Below, in pieces: positions 27,172 to 35,793 of a stretch of 64,000 nucleotides of DNA (the first letter of the stretch is position 1; every line of letters starts with the position of its first letter). The translations under genes and the position numbers were made by a program. The DNA lies in contig NZ_CP014223.1 in the NCBI RefSeq assembly GCF_001561955.1, positions 1 to 64,000 of the forward strand. The letters are read 5' to 3'. This stretch comes from Anaerotignum propionicum DSM 1682 (lineage in GTDB: Bacteria; Bacillota; Clostridia; Lachnospirales; Anaerotignaceae). Under the pieces are notes generated by a model that saw nothing but the letters and a program-made list of their open reading frames with translations, was not told the origin of the DNA and did no database searches.

Positions 27172-29700
27172 ATGAATACATTGCAGTTAAAAAAAGACCT
27201 TTATTGGGCAGGTATTTTAGATAAAGATTTACGGGTGTTTGATATAATTATGATGACGGAGTTTGGTACTACATATAACTCCTATATCTTAAAATGCGGA
27301 GATAAAACCGTGCTATTTGAAACAGCGAAAGCAAAGTTTTTTGATCAATATGAAAAAGCAATTTCTGAAAAGCTTGATGTAGAGAATATTGATTATATCG
27401 TTGTTGACCATACAGAGCCCGATCATGCAGGAAGCTTACAGAGTATTATTGAAAAATGCCCTCGGGCAAAAATTATTGCCACACCAACGGCCATCGGCTT
27501 TTTGAAGCAGATTGTAAATCGTGATTTTTATAGTATTGCCGTGAAGGATAAGGATGAGTTGCGCATTGGTGATAAAACCCTGCGTTTTTATTCCCTGCCA
27601 AATCTTCATTGGCCTGATAGTATGTATACTTACATTGTTGAGGATAAGGTTTTGGTGACCTGCGATTCCTTCGGCTCTCATTATGCCCATGACGGCATTT
27701 TAAGAAGCACTGTAACCGATGAAGAAGGCTATATGCGTGCGACAAAATATTATTTTGATAATATTTTAGGGCCGTTTAAACAGCCTTATATGACAGCAGC
27801 CTTGGATGTGGTAAAATCATTGGAAATTGATATGATTTGCACTGGCCATGGCCCTGTATTAGATAGCCATATTGAGGAACTGATTCAAATTTACGAGGAA
27901 TGGTGTAAGGTTCCTGTTAACGAGAAGAAAACCGTTGTAATGCCATATGTAAGTGCTTATGGCTATACTGGTGAGTTGGCAGAAAAAATTGCCGATGGTA
28001 TTCGTGAAAGCGGGGATATTGAGGTAAAGATATATGACATGGTAACGGCAGACCCCGGCGTGGTTCTAGGTGAAATCGCCCCCGCAGAAGGTATCCTGTT
28101 TGGCACACCTACCATTTTGGGAGATGCATTAAAGCCTATTTGGGATTTAGCCACCTCTTTGTACTCCCCAATTCATGGCGGTAAGCTTGCCAGTGCCTTT
28201 GGCAGTTACGGCTGGAGCGGCGAAGGCGTGCCTCATTTGATAGAGCGATTGAAACAGTTAAATATGCGTGTAATAGATGGTTACCGTGTACAATTTAAGC
28301 CTTCGGAGAAAGAGCTTTTGGAAGCCTTTGAGTTTGGCTATCGGTTTGGTCAAAAATTACAGCAAAAGGAAATGCCAAAAAAATCAGGCGCAAGGTCTAC
28401 GCTGGTGAAATGCTTGGTTTGTGGTGAAATTTTGGATTCTTCTTTGGATCGTTGCCCTGTTTGTGGTGTTGGGCCTGAAAACTTTGCACCAATTGAAGTT
28501 GAAACCGTTGCTTTCTACAAGGAAAGCTTGGAGAACTTTGTGATTCTTGGTGGCGGTACAGCGGCACTGAATGCGGCAAAAGCCATTCGAGAGCGGAATA
28601 AGACGGCAAAAATCACCATGGTTTCGGAAGAAAAGGAATTGCCTTATGATAGACCTATGCTGACAAAGAACATGTTTGGGGCATTAAGTGGTGATGCCAT
28701 TGCCAGCGAGGACAGAGCTTGGTATGAAGATAATCAGGTTATCATTAAATTAGGCACCAAGGTAGAGAAGCTGGATACCCAGAAGAAGGAAGCTCATCTT
28801 TCCAACGGCGAGGTATTGCCTTATGATAAGTGCGTTTATGCTTTGGGTGCAAATAGCTTTGTTCCTCCCATTAAAGGAAGGGATTTAGAAGGCGTAACCG
28901 CAATCAGAACCATTTCTGACGTGGAGAAGGTAAGTCACTGGGCGTTAAACGCAAAATCCGCTGTGGTAATCGGTGGTGGCGTATTAGGCCTTGAAGCTGC
29001 TTGGGAGTTGCGTAAAGAAAAGCTTCAGGTAACAGTTTTGGAAGGCGCACCTGTTTTGATGGCAGGAAAGATTGACAGCGAAGCAGTAGAAATGCTCACC
29101 AAGATTGCCAGTGACCAAGGCATTCGTATTGTAACCGGTGCAAAAATTTCCGAGCTTAGCGGAAATGGCAAGGTTGAAAGCGTTTTATTGGATGGCGGCG
29201 AAAGCATTCCTGCGGATATCGTGATTATCTCCACTGGTGTTCGTGCAAGCATCGCTTTGGCTAATGAGGCGGGTATTACCTGTGATCGTGCTGTTGTTGT
29301 GGATGAAGCAATGCGCACCAATTTGCCTGATGTTTATGCTTGTGGTGATTGTGCCCAGTATCAGGGTATGAATATTGCAATTTGGCCTGTGGCGTCTGAA
29401 ATGGGACGTATTGCAGGGGCAAATGCAGCAGGAGACAGCTTAACCTATAGCCAAAAGACCTATGGCGTAACTTTAGCGGCCCTGGGAACCATGTTGTATG
29501 CCATTGGTGACCCCGGCAGTAAGGAAGGTTTAACCTATAAAACCATGCAGGTAAAGGATGAAAGAAAGGGTATTTTGGAAAAATATTATTTCTTAAACAA
29601 TACAATTTGTGGTGCAATCCTCTTGGGAGATACCTCGAATCTTGCAAAGGTAACCGAAGCAATTGAGGAAATGAAAAGCTTTGGAGAATTTTTTAAATAA
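27172..29700 (+). CDS. Flavodiiron protein fused to rubredoxin-like and NADH:rubredoxin oxidoreductase domains
   Basis: This 842-residue protein looks like a self-contained oxygen (or NO) reductase. Residues about 1-250 form the metallo-beta-lactamase diiron domain, with ligands H80, E82, D84 and H85 in DHTEPDH and later His/Asp in LHWPDS, CDSFGSH and TGHGPV. Residues about 254-395 form the FMN flavodoxin domain (VSAYGYTGELAEKIADG). A rubredoxin-like knuckle pair (CLVC and CPVC) begins near residue 414. From about 453 a pyridine-nucleotide-disulfide oxidoreductase follows, with ILGGGTAALNAAKAI, GGGVLGLEAAWEL and VYACGDCA. The layout matches class F flavodiiron proteins. Confidence 0.93.
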   Translation: MNTLQLKKDLYWAGILDKDLRVFDIIMMTEFGTTYNSYILKCGDKTVLFETAKAKFFDQYEKAISEKLDVENIDYIVVDHTEPDHAGSLQSIIEKCPRAKIIATPTAIGFLKQIVNRDFYSIAVKDKDELRIGDKTLRFYSLPNLHWPDSMYTYIVEDKVLVTCDSFGSHYAHDGILRSTVTDEEGYMRATKYYFDNILGPFKQPYMTAALDVVKSLEIDMICTGHGPVLDSHIEELIQIYEEWCKVPVNEKKTVVMPYVSAYGYTGELAEKIADGIRESGDIEVKIYDMVTADPGVVLGEIAPAEGILFGTPTILGDALKPIWDLATSLYSPIHGGKLASAFGSYGWSGEGVPHLIERLKQLNMRVIDGYRVQFKPSEKELLEAFEFGYRFGQKLQQKEMPKKSGARSTLVKCLVCGEILDSSLDRCPVCGVGPENFAPIEVETVAFYKESLENFVILGGGTAALNAAKAIRERNKTAKITMVSEEKELPYDRPMLTKNMFGALSGDAIASEDRAWYEDNQVIIKLGTKVEKLDTQKKEAHLSNGEVLPYDKCVYALGANSFVPPIKGRDLEGVTAIRTISDVEKVSHWALNAKSAVVIGGGVLGLEAAWELRKEKLQVTVLEGAPVLMAGKIDSEAVEMLTKIASDQGIRIVTGAKISELSGNGKVESVLLDGGESIPADIVIISTGVRASIALANEAGITCDRAVVVDEAMRTNLPDVYACGDCAQYQGMNIAIWPVASEMGRIAGANAAGDSLTYSQKTYGVTLAALGTMLYAIGDPGSKEGLTYKTMQVKDERKGILEKYYFLNNTICGAILLGDTSNLAKVTEAIEEMKSFGEFFK

Positions 29701-29721
29701 ATTGAAATTTAGAATACAACA

Positions 29722-29750
29722 AAAGGGTGTCGGCTTTGTCGACACCCTTT
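29722..29750 (-). terminator. Terminator between the flavodiiron and rubrerythrin genes
   Basis: AAAGGGTGTCG (29722-29732) pairs with CGACACCCTTT (29740-29750). On the minus strand it is followed by TTGTTGTATT. Confidence 0.7.
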
Positions 29751-29776
29751 AAATATGGATAAATCAAACAATAAAG

Positions 29777-29813
29777 AAAAGAGAATTGACAGGGGGCATC
29801 AATTCTCTTTTTG
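29777..29813. terminator. Second hairpin between the convergent genes
   Basis: AAAAGAGAATTGA pairs with TCAATTCTCTTTT, with T-rich sequence on either side, so it can stop transcripts from both directions. Confidence 0.8.
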
Positions 29814-29853
29814 TTACTGGTGTTGCTATTAAAATTACTGAGGAAAATGCACC

Positions 29854-30393
29854 TTAGTAATTTTGGGAAGCCAAACGGAAATAGGACTGAGGGTGGTTGC
29901 AAACGGGACAGAGTCCAGGAGCATCCTTACCAACATGTCTGTGACCACAGTTTTCACACTGCCATACGCTTTCTTCCTCTTTTGAAAAAACTGCACCAGT
30001 CTTTACATTTTCTAAAAGCTGGCGATATCTTTCTTCGTGTTCCTTTTCAATCTTTGCTACTGCTTCAAAAAGATAAGCAATACGGTCAAAGCCTTCTTCT
30101 TTTGCTTCTTTTGCAAAGTTTGCATACATATCTGTCCATTCATAGTTTTCGCCCATCGCTGCGTCCAGAAGGTTTTCTGCTGTGGAAGGCACTGTGCCAC
30201 CGTGTAACAGCTTAAACCAAATTTTTGCATGTTCCTTTTCATTGCCGGCAGTTTCTAAGAAAAGAGCAGCAATTTGCTCATAGCCTTCTTTTTTTGCCAC
30301 ACTTGCATAGTATGTATATTTATTTCTTGCCTCAGATTCACCTGCAAATGCGGTTTTTAAATTTGCTTCAGTTTTAGAGCCTTTCAGTTCCAT
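29854..30393 (-). CDS. rbr: Rubrerythrin
   Basis: Rubrerythrin is an NADH-linked (via rubredoxin) peroxide reductase of anaerobes. The N-terminal four-helix domain contains the diiron ligands in [15 protein letters not shown] and [10 protein letters not shown], and in the second pair around [12 protein letters not shown]. The C-terminal rubredoxin domain has CENCGH and CPVCNHPQ. Length is 179 residues. GGAGGTG precedes the ATG. It converges on the flavodiiron gene and has its own strong promoter. Confidence 0.96.
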   Translation of the reverse strand: MELKGSKTEANLKTAFAGESEARNKYTYYASVAKKEGYEQIAALFLETAGNEKEHAKIWFKLLHGGTVPSTAENLLDAAMGENYEWTDMYANFAKEAKEEGFDRIAYLFEAVAKIEKEHEERYRQLLENVKTGAVFSKEEESVWQCENCGHRHVGKDAPGLCPVCNHPQSYFRLASQNY

Positions 30394-30448
30394 AAAAACA
30401 CCTCCGAGATCATTGAATTTTTTATTTATATGTCTTCTCTTTAAATAT

Positions 30449-30477
30449 ATTATATATTAAATAATAATAATTGTCAA
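30449..30477 (-). promoter_or_regulatory. Rubrerythrin promoter
   Basis: On the minus strand, TTGACA (30477-30472), 17 bases, TATAAT (30454-30449), a full sigma-A consensus. The spacer is extremely AT-rich. Confidence 0.88.
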
Positions 30478-30615
30478 CAAATAAAACGATTATTGGAAAA
30501 TATATTTACTATATTAGGAAAATGAAATGCAGAAAAGTTCCTGAATTAAAAGGAAAGCCATAATGAATATCTTTCTTAATTTTCTTATGCTTAAAGGAAC
30601 TGTACTTTTATCAAA

Positions 30616-30638
30616 GGGAGCCGACTTTGTCGGCTCCC
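30616..30638 (-). terminator. Terminator of the arginine operon
   Basis: GGGAGCCGAC (30616-30625) pairs with GTCGGCTCCC (30629-30638). On the minus strand the stem is followed by TTTGATAAAAG. It lies about 30 bases after the carB-dapF stop. Confidence 0.8.
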
Positions 30639-30664
30639 TCAGTAAACATTACTTATTATAATGA

Positions 30665-33600
30665 TTAAATTTCAATGATACCTTCGAAGTCCTTGCGGGC
30701 ATCACCGGTCATGTTAATATTGTTATCATCACAGTGAATAATCAAATCTCCACCACGAAGTTTTACAGTAATGTCCTGCTTATCGGGGCAATGTCCCAAA
30801 GCAACTGCCGCCGCAGCTACAGCGCAAGCACCTGTGCCACAGGCCATGGTTTCGCCAATACCTCTTTCCCATACCCGCATACGCAAGGTTGTGCGGTCTT
30901 CCACGGAAGCAAAGGAAATATTCGCCCGTTCGGGGAAGAAAGGCGCATGCTCAAGCATAGGACCAACTTCCTCCAGAGGAATATATTCCACATCCTCTGT
31001 GAAAATCACACAGTGGGGGTTACCCATGGAAAGGCAGGTAATAAAGTATTCCTTGTTGCCCACAGTGACTGCTTTGTGAATCACAGCTTCTTCTCCCAAG
31101 GTAACGGGAACGGCCTTAGGGCTGAAGTCAGCCTTGCCCATTTGTACCAATACGGAGTATACTTCATTTTCACGGACAAATAGTTCTAATTGTTTCACGC
31201 CGTTTCCTGTTTCAATGGTGACGTTTTCTGATTGTATCATATGGTTATCATACAGATACTTTGCAACACAGCGGATAGGGTTTCCTGCAACTGCGGACTC
31301 AGTACCGTCAGCGTTAAACATACGCATTTTTGCGTCGGCTATGGTAGAAGGCTCGATGAGAACAATGCCGTCACCACCGATGCTGTTACGACGGCTGGAA
31401 AGCCATACACTTAAAAACTCAGGATTTTTGATTTCCTGTTCAAAACAATTGAAGTAGATATAATCGTTGCCACTGCCACGCATTTTTGTAAAATGGAGCT
31501 TTTCTTTTTCTCTGGGCAAATGGGCAATATCAATAAGCTCCATATTATTCAGGTGGAATCCGCTGGATAATGCATTTACCAAGGCATTTGTGGTATCAAT
31601 GCTGGTGAGGCAGAAAATACCACGTTCCGTTGCCTTTCTGCGCAACTTCACGCTAGCAAGCTGGGGCAGCGTGCTTTTATTGGAGGTGGAAACCATATAC
31701 TGAATTTTTCCGCTTTCCAAAAGCTCCATAATTTCATCAATGCCTTCGACCATAGTAGGCAGCTCCGTTACAGGAATATCATATTTTTTCAGCTCATAAG
31801 CTGTACCTTCTGTTGCATATAGCTGGAAGCCTAATTCATGCAATTTTCTTGCAGGATGAACCACTTCTACTTTATCTCGCTTTTTCACTGTCAGCAACAC
31901 GCCGCCACGCTGTTCCATGTGGTAGCCTGCTCCTGCTAAGCCTTTATAGATTGCTTCTTCCAAAGTACGCCCAATGCCCAGAACTTCCCCTGTGGACTTC
32001 ATTTCAGGCCCAAGGTGGGTATCCACATCTGTCAGCTTCTCAAAGGAGAATACAGGCACTTTTACTGCGGAGAAGAGGGATTGACGGAATAAGCCTGTAC
32101 CATAAGGCAAGTCCGAAAGTTTTTTGCCCAGCATTACCTGCGTAGCGATATCAACCACGGGTAAGCCTGTTACCTTGCTGATATAAGGGATGGTTCTGGA
32201 AGCACGAGGGTTGGCTTCTATAATATAGATTTCATTCTCAAAAATAACATACTGTATATTAATCAGGCCTCTGGTTTCCAATGCCAAAGCCAATTTTTCC
32301 GTTGCTTCAATCAAACGGCGGGTAAGGGGGCCGCTGAGGTTCCAAGCGGGATAAACGGCGATAGAGTCACCACTGTGAACACCGGCACGTTCCACATGCT
32401 CCATAATTCCCGGAATGAGCACTGCTTCGCCATCGCAGATTGCGTCAACCTCAACCTCAGTACCCATGAGATATTTGTCTACCAAGATAGGGTTTTCAAT
32501 GCCCCCAGCCAGAATGATATCCATATAGCGGGCTACTTCCTCATCAGAAAAGGCGATAATCATGTTTTGTCCACCTAAAACATAGGAGGGACGTACCAAA
32601 ACGGGGTAGCCAAGCTGATTTGCTGCGGTTAATGCTTCTTCTTTTGTCATAACACCAAAGCCCTTTGGTCTTGACATCTGCAATTCCTCAAGAATGGCAT
32701 CGAATTTTTCTCTGTCCTCCGCCGCATCAATGCTTTGAGCAGAGGTTCCTAAAATACGTACACCTGCTTCGGAGAGAGCCTTTGTCAGCTTAATTGCCGT
32801 TTGTCCGCCGAAGGCAACTACAACGCCGTAAGGTTTTTCTGTTGCAATAATATCCATCACATCCTCAGGGGTGAGGGGTTCAAAATAAAGACGGTCGGCA
32901 GTGTCAAAGTCGGTGGATACGGTTTCGGGGTTATTGTTTACCATAACCACATCGTAGCCTTCCTCTTTTAATGTCCAAACACAGTGAACGGAAGCGTAGT
33001 CAAACTCGATACCCTGACCAATACGGATAGGGCCGGAACCGAAAACGATAACCGTCTTCTTTCCACTGTTATGGTTTTCGATGAATTCTGCGGCTTCATT
33101 TTCTGCGTCATAGGTAGCGTAAAAATAAGGGGTTTGAGCCGCAAATTCCGCCGCACAGGTATCAACCATTTTATAAACAGAGTTTCTGTGGGGATGGGTT
33201 TGTCCCGAAAGGCTGAAAATGGTCTTATCCAAAAAGCCTGTATTCTTTGCCAATACATATAATTCTTCGGTGAGTGTCTCTTTTGCTAAGCGTTGTTCAA
33301 TCTCTAAAATATTCATGAGCTTGCCCAAGAACCACTCATCAATGAGGGTAATTTTATGAACCTCTTCAATGGAAATGCCACGTTTCAACGCCTCGTATAC
33401 CACAAACAGTCTGCGGTCTGTGGCTTCATCCAGCATTTCTCTGATTTCATCAGTAGTATTTTCCTCTAGAATAGCTAAATTCAGCGTATTCATGGAGATT
33501 TCCGCTCCACGAACGGCCTTCAAAAGAGCCTGCTCAAAGGTAGGTGCAATTGACATAACTTCCCCCGTAGCCTTCATTTGAGTGCCAAGCTTTCTTTTTG

Positions 33601-34702
33601 CATAAACAAATTTATCAAAAGGCCATTTTGGCAGTTTTACAACCACATAGTCTAAGGTTGGCTCGAAGAATGCGCTGGTTTTCCCTGTTACGGCGTTTTC
33701 GATTTCCCCAAGGGTCAGACCAACGGCAATCAGTGCCGCAACCTTTGCAATGGGATAGCCTGTTGCTTTGGATGCTAGGGCGGAGGAGCGGGAAACACGG
33801 GGGTTTACCTCAATTACCGCATAGCGGAAGCTCTCGGGGTCTAAAGCAAACTGAACGTTACAACCGCCTTCTACCTGTAATTCGGTAATAATATCCAAAG
33901 CGGCAGTACGGAGCATTTGATATTCCTTATCCGCCAAAGTAACGGCAGGGGCGATAACGATAGAATCCCCTGTATGCACACCAACGGGATCAAAGTTTTC
34001 CATGGAACATACAGCGATTACGTTTCCGTCGCCATCACGCATAACTTCAAATTCAATTTCTTTCCAACCGGAGATACACTGCTCAACTAAGATTTGATGA
34101 ATGGGAGAAGCCTCCAAACCACTGCGGGCAATTTCCGATAATTCGGCTTTGTTTTTGGCAATACCGCCGCCGCTTCCCCCTAAAGTAAAGGCAGGACGTA
34201 CAATAACGGGATAACCAATATAATCCGCAAAGTTTAGGGCACTTTCAATATCTGTAACTACTTCAGAAGGGATGCAGGGCTGATTCAGCTTTTCCATGGT
34301 TTCCTTAAACATCAGGCGGTCTTCAGCTTTATCAATGGTTTCTAAACGAGATCCTAACAGAAGGACGTCTTCTTGCTCCAAAAATCCTTCTTTTGCCAAT
34401 TGCATTGACAGGGTTAAGCCGTTTTGACCGCCCAACGTGGAAAGGAGGCCGTCAGGCTTCTCTTTTTGAATAATTCTTTTAATAACATCAATTTTTAACG
34501 GTTCAATATAAATTTTATCTGCAATGGCATTATCCGTCATAATGGTAGCAGGGTTGGGGTTAATCAAGATAACCTCAAGACCTAAGGACTTCAACGCACG
34601 GCATGCTTGGGTGCCGGCATAGTCAAATTCAGCCGCTTGCCCAATGACAATTGGGCCGGAGCCAATAATCATAACACGTTTCAATTTTTTATTCAGCGGC
34701 AT
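30665..34702 (-). CDS. carB: Carbamoyl-phosphate synthase large subunit fused to a DapF-like epimerase domain
   Basis: Residues 1-1067 are a complete CarB: carboxy-phosphate ATP-grasp half (about 1-400), oligomerisation region, carbamoyl-phosphate ATP-grasp half (about 550-935) and an MGS-type allosteric domain. CarB makes carbamoyl phosphate from ammonia channelled from CarA. Residues about 1068-1345 (nucleotides 31501-30668) are a full-length diaminopimelate epimerase fold starting LHFTKMRGSGNDYIYF, joined in frame without a stop. The second catalytic Cys is present (ACGTGAC, Cys1288). At the first site the expected MCGNGIRC reads VAGNPIRC, so Cys is Ala1139 and a Gly is Pro1142. Epimerase activity is therefore doubtful. 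The start overlaps carA by 14 bases. Confidence 0.95.
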   Translation of the reverse strand: MPLNKKLKRVMIIGSGPIVIGQAAEFDYAGTQACRALKSLGLEVILINPNPATIMTDNAIADKIYIEPLKIDVIKRIIQKEKPDGLLSTLGGQNGLTLSMQLAKEGFLEQEDVLLLGSRLETIDKAEDRLMFKETMEKLNQPCIPSEVVTDIESALNFADYIGYPVIVRPAFTLGGSGGGIAKNKAELSEIARSGLEASPIHQILVEQCISGWKEIEFEVMRDGDGNVIAVCSMENFDPVGVHTGDSIVIAPAVTLADKEYQMLRTAALDIITELQVEGGCNVQFALDPESFRYAVIEVNPRVSRSSALASKATGYPIAKVAALIAVGLTLGEIENAVTGKTSAFFEPTLDYVVVKLPKWPFDKFVYAKRKLGTQMKATGEVMSIAPTFEQALLKAVRGAEISMNTLNLAILEENTTDEIREMLDEATDRRLFVVYEALKRGISIEEVHKITLIDEWFLGKLMNILEIEQRLAKETLTEELYVLAKNTGFLDKTIFSLSGQTHPHRNSVYKMVDTCAAEFAAQTPYFYATYDAENEAAEFIENHNSGKKTVIVFGSGPIRIGQGIEFDYASVHCVWTLKEEGYDVVMVNNNPETVSTDFDTADRLYFEPLTPEDVMDIIATEKPYGVVVAFGGQTAIKLTKALSEAGVRILGTSAQSIDAAEDREKFDAILEELQMSRPKGFGVMTKEEALTAANQLGYPVLVRPSYVLGGQNMIIAFSDEEVARYMDIILAGGIENPILVDKYLMGTEVEVDAICDGEAVLIPGIMEHVERAGVHSGDSIAVYPAWNLSGPLTRRLIEATEKLALALETRGLINIQYVIFENEIYIIEANPRASRTIPYISKVTGLPVVDIATQVMLGKKLSDLPYGTGLFRQSLFSAVKVPVFSFEKLTDVDTHLGPEMKSTGEVLGIGRTLEEAIYKGLAGAGYHMEQRGGVLLTVKKRDKVEVVHPARKLHELGFQLYATEGTAYELKKYDIPVTELPTMVEGIDEIMELLESGKIQYMVSTSNKSTLPQLASVKLRRKATERGIFCLTSIDTTNALVNALSSGFHLNNMELIDIAHLPREKEKLHFTKMRGSGNDYIYFNCFEQEIKNPEFLSVWLSSRRNSIGGDGIVLIEPSTIADAKMRMFNADGTESAVAGNPIRCVAKYLYDNHMIQSENVTIETGNGVKQLELFVRENEVYSVLVQMGKADFSPKAVPVTLGEEAVIHKAVTVGNKEYFITCLSMGNPHCVIFTEDVEYIPLEEVGPMLEHAPFFPERANISFASVEDRTTLRMRVWERGIGETMACGTGACAVAAAAVALGHCPDKQDITVKLRGGDLIIHCDDNNINMTGDARKDFEGIIEI

Positions 34703-35777
34703 TTTCGTTCCCTCCCATTAAAGACATGAATTGTTCAAACAAAAAGTTGGTATCCTTGGGTCCACCGCAAGCTTCGGGGTGAAACTGAACGGAGAAAGCG
34801 GGGATATCGGTATATTCGACTCCTTCGCAGGTGTTATCGTTTACATGGGTAAAGGACAGCACGGCGGAAGGAGGCAATGTTTCGGATTTAATGGCATAGC
34901 CATGGTTTTGGCTGGTAATATACAGTCTGCCTGTTGGGGTATAGCGTACAGGTTGATTTGCACCTCTGTGACCGTATTTCAATTTTGTGCTGATAGCACC
35001 CTTAGCCAATGCCAACATTTGGTGTCCAAGGCAGATACCGAAGATTGGTGTTTTGCTCTGGGCAGTCTTGCCGATATTTTCGATAATGCTTTTGTTATCC
35101 GAAGGGTCTCCTGGGCCGTTAGAAAGGAGGATTCCGTCAGGTTTTAAGCTCAAAATTTCCTCTGCTGTGGTTTGAGCGGGAACAACGGTGAGCTTACAGT
35201 CTCTTTTGATTAATTCGTCCCCCATGTTTTTCTTATAGCCAAAGTCCCAAAGCACAACATGCTTTTTCCCTGTAGGATTTAGTACATAAGCCTCTTTGCA
35301 GGTTACCTTATCCACACTGCTGCTTAAAGCGGCATTGGAAAGGCTTCTTGCAAAGGCCTCCATATCTTGGGGAATTTCGTTTACAATAGCAGCATTCATT
35401 ACGCCGTATTCACGAATAATTTTTGTTAAGGCGCGAGTATCCAAATCGCAAAGGCCGATTACCCCTTGCTGTTCCAGATATGCCCCTAAGGTGCCTTCGT
35501 TTCTAAAGTTAGAGGGCAAATCGCAGATATTTCTCACGATATATGCAGAAAGGGAGGGAGATTGACTTTCAAAATCATCGGGTATTACCCCATAATTTCC
35601 AATCAACGGGAAGGTTTGCACTACTATTTGACCGTGATAGCTGGGATCGGTCAAGGTTTCCAGATAACCTTCCATTCCTGTTGTAAAAACCAACTCTGCC
35701 GTAATTTCGCCTTCTTTACCAAAGCGTGTTGCGGGAAATACTTTTCCGTTTTGCAGAACCAAATATGCTTTTTTCAT
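34689..35777 (-). CDS. carA: Carbamoyl-phosphate synthase small subunit
   Basis: CarA is the glutaminase that feeds ammonia to CarB. The N-terminal CPSase_sm domain (about 1-130, with YLETLTDPSYHGQIV) is followed by a class I glutamine amidotransferase domain, with the nucleophile Cys in FGICLGHQMLALAKGA and the His-Glu pair in VQFHPEACGGPKD. Length is 362 residues. It overlaps carB by 14 bases and follows argF by 16 bases, so it is the arginine-operon copy of the synthase. Confidence 0.97.
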   Translation of the reverse strand: MKKAYLVLQNGKVFPATRFGKEGEITAELVFTTGMEGYLETLTDPSYHGQIVVQTFPLIGNYGVIPDDFESQSPSLSAYIVRNICDLPSNFRNEGTLGAYLEQQGVIGLCDLDTRALTKIIREYGVMNAAIVNEIPQDMEAFARSLSNAALSSSVDKVTCKEAYVLNPTGKKHVVLWDFGYKKNMGDELIKRDCKLTVVPAQTTAEEILSLKPDGILLSNGPGDPSDNKSIIENIGKTAQSKTPIFGICLGHQMLALAKGAISTKLKYGHRGANQPVRYTPTGRLYITSQNHGYAIKSETLPPSAVLSFTHVNDNTCEGVEYTDIPAFSVQFHPEACGGPKDTNFLFEQFMSLMGGNENAAE

Positions 35778-35793
35778 CGTTTTTCACATCCTA

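Noticed and set aside
30449-30477. A PerR box in the rubrerythrin promoter
   Set aside because: The promoter spacer is AT-rich and partly similar, but the match to the PerR palindrome is too loose to claim.
30734-32145. Several plus-strand frames opposite carB-dapF
   Set aside because: They mirror the high-quality minus-strand coding sequence and have no recognisable domains.
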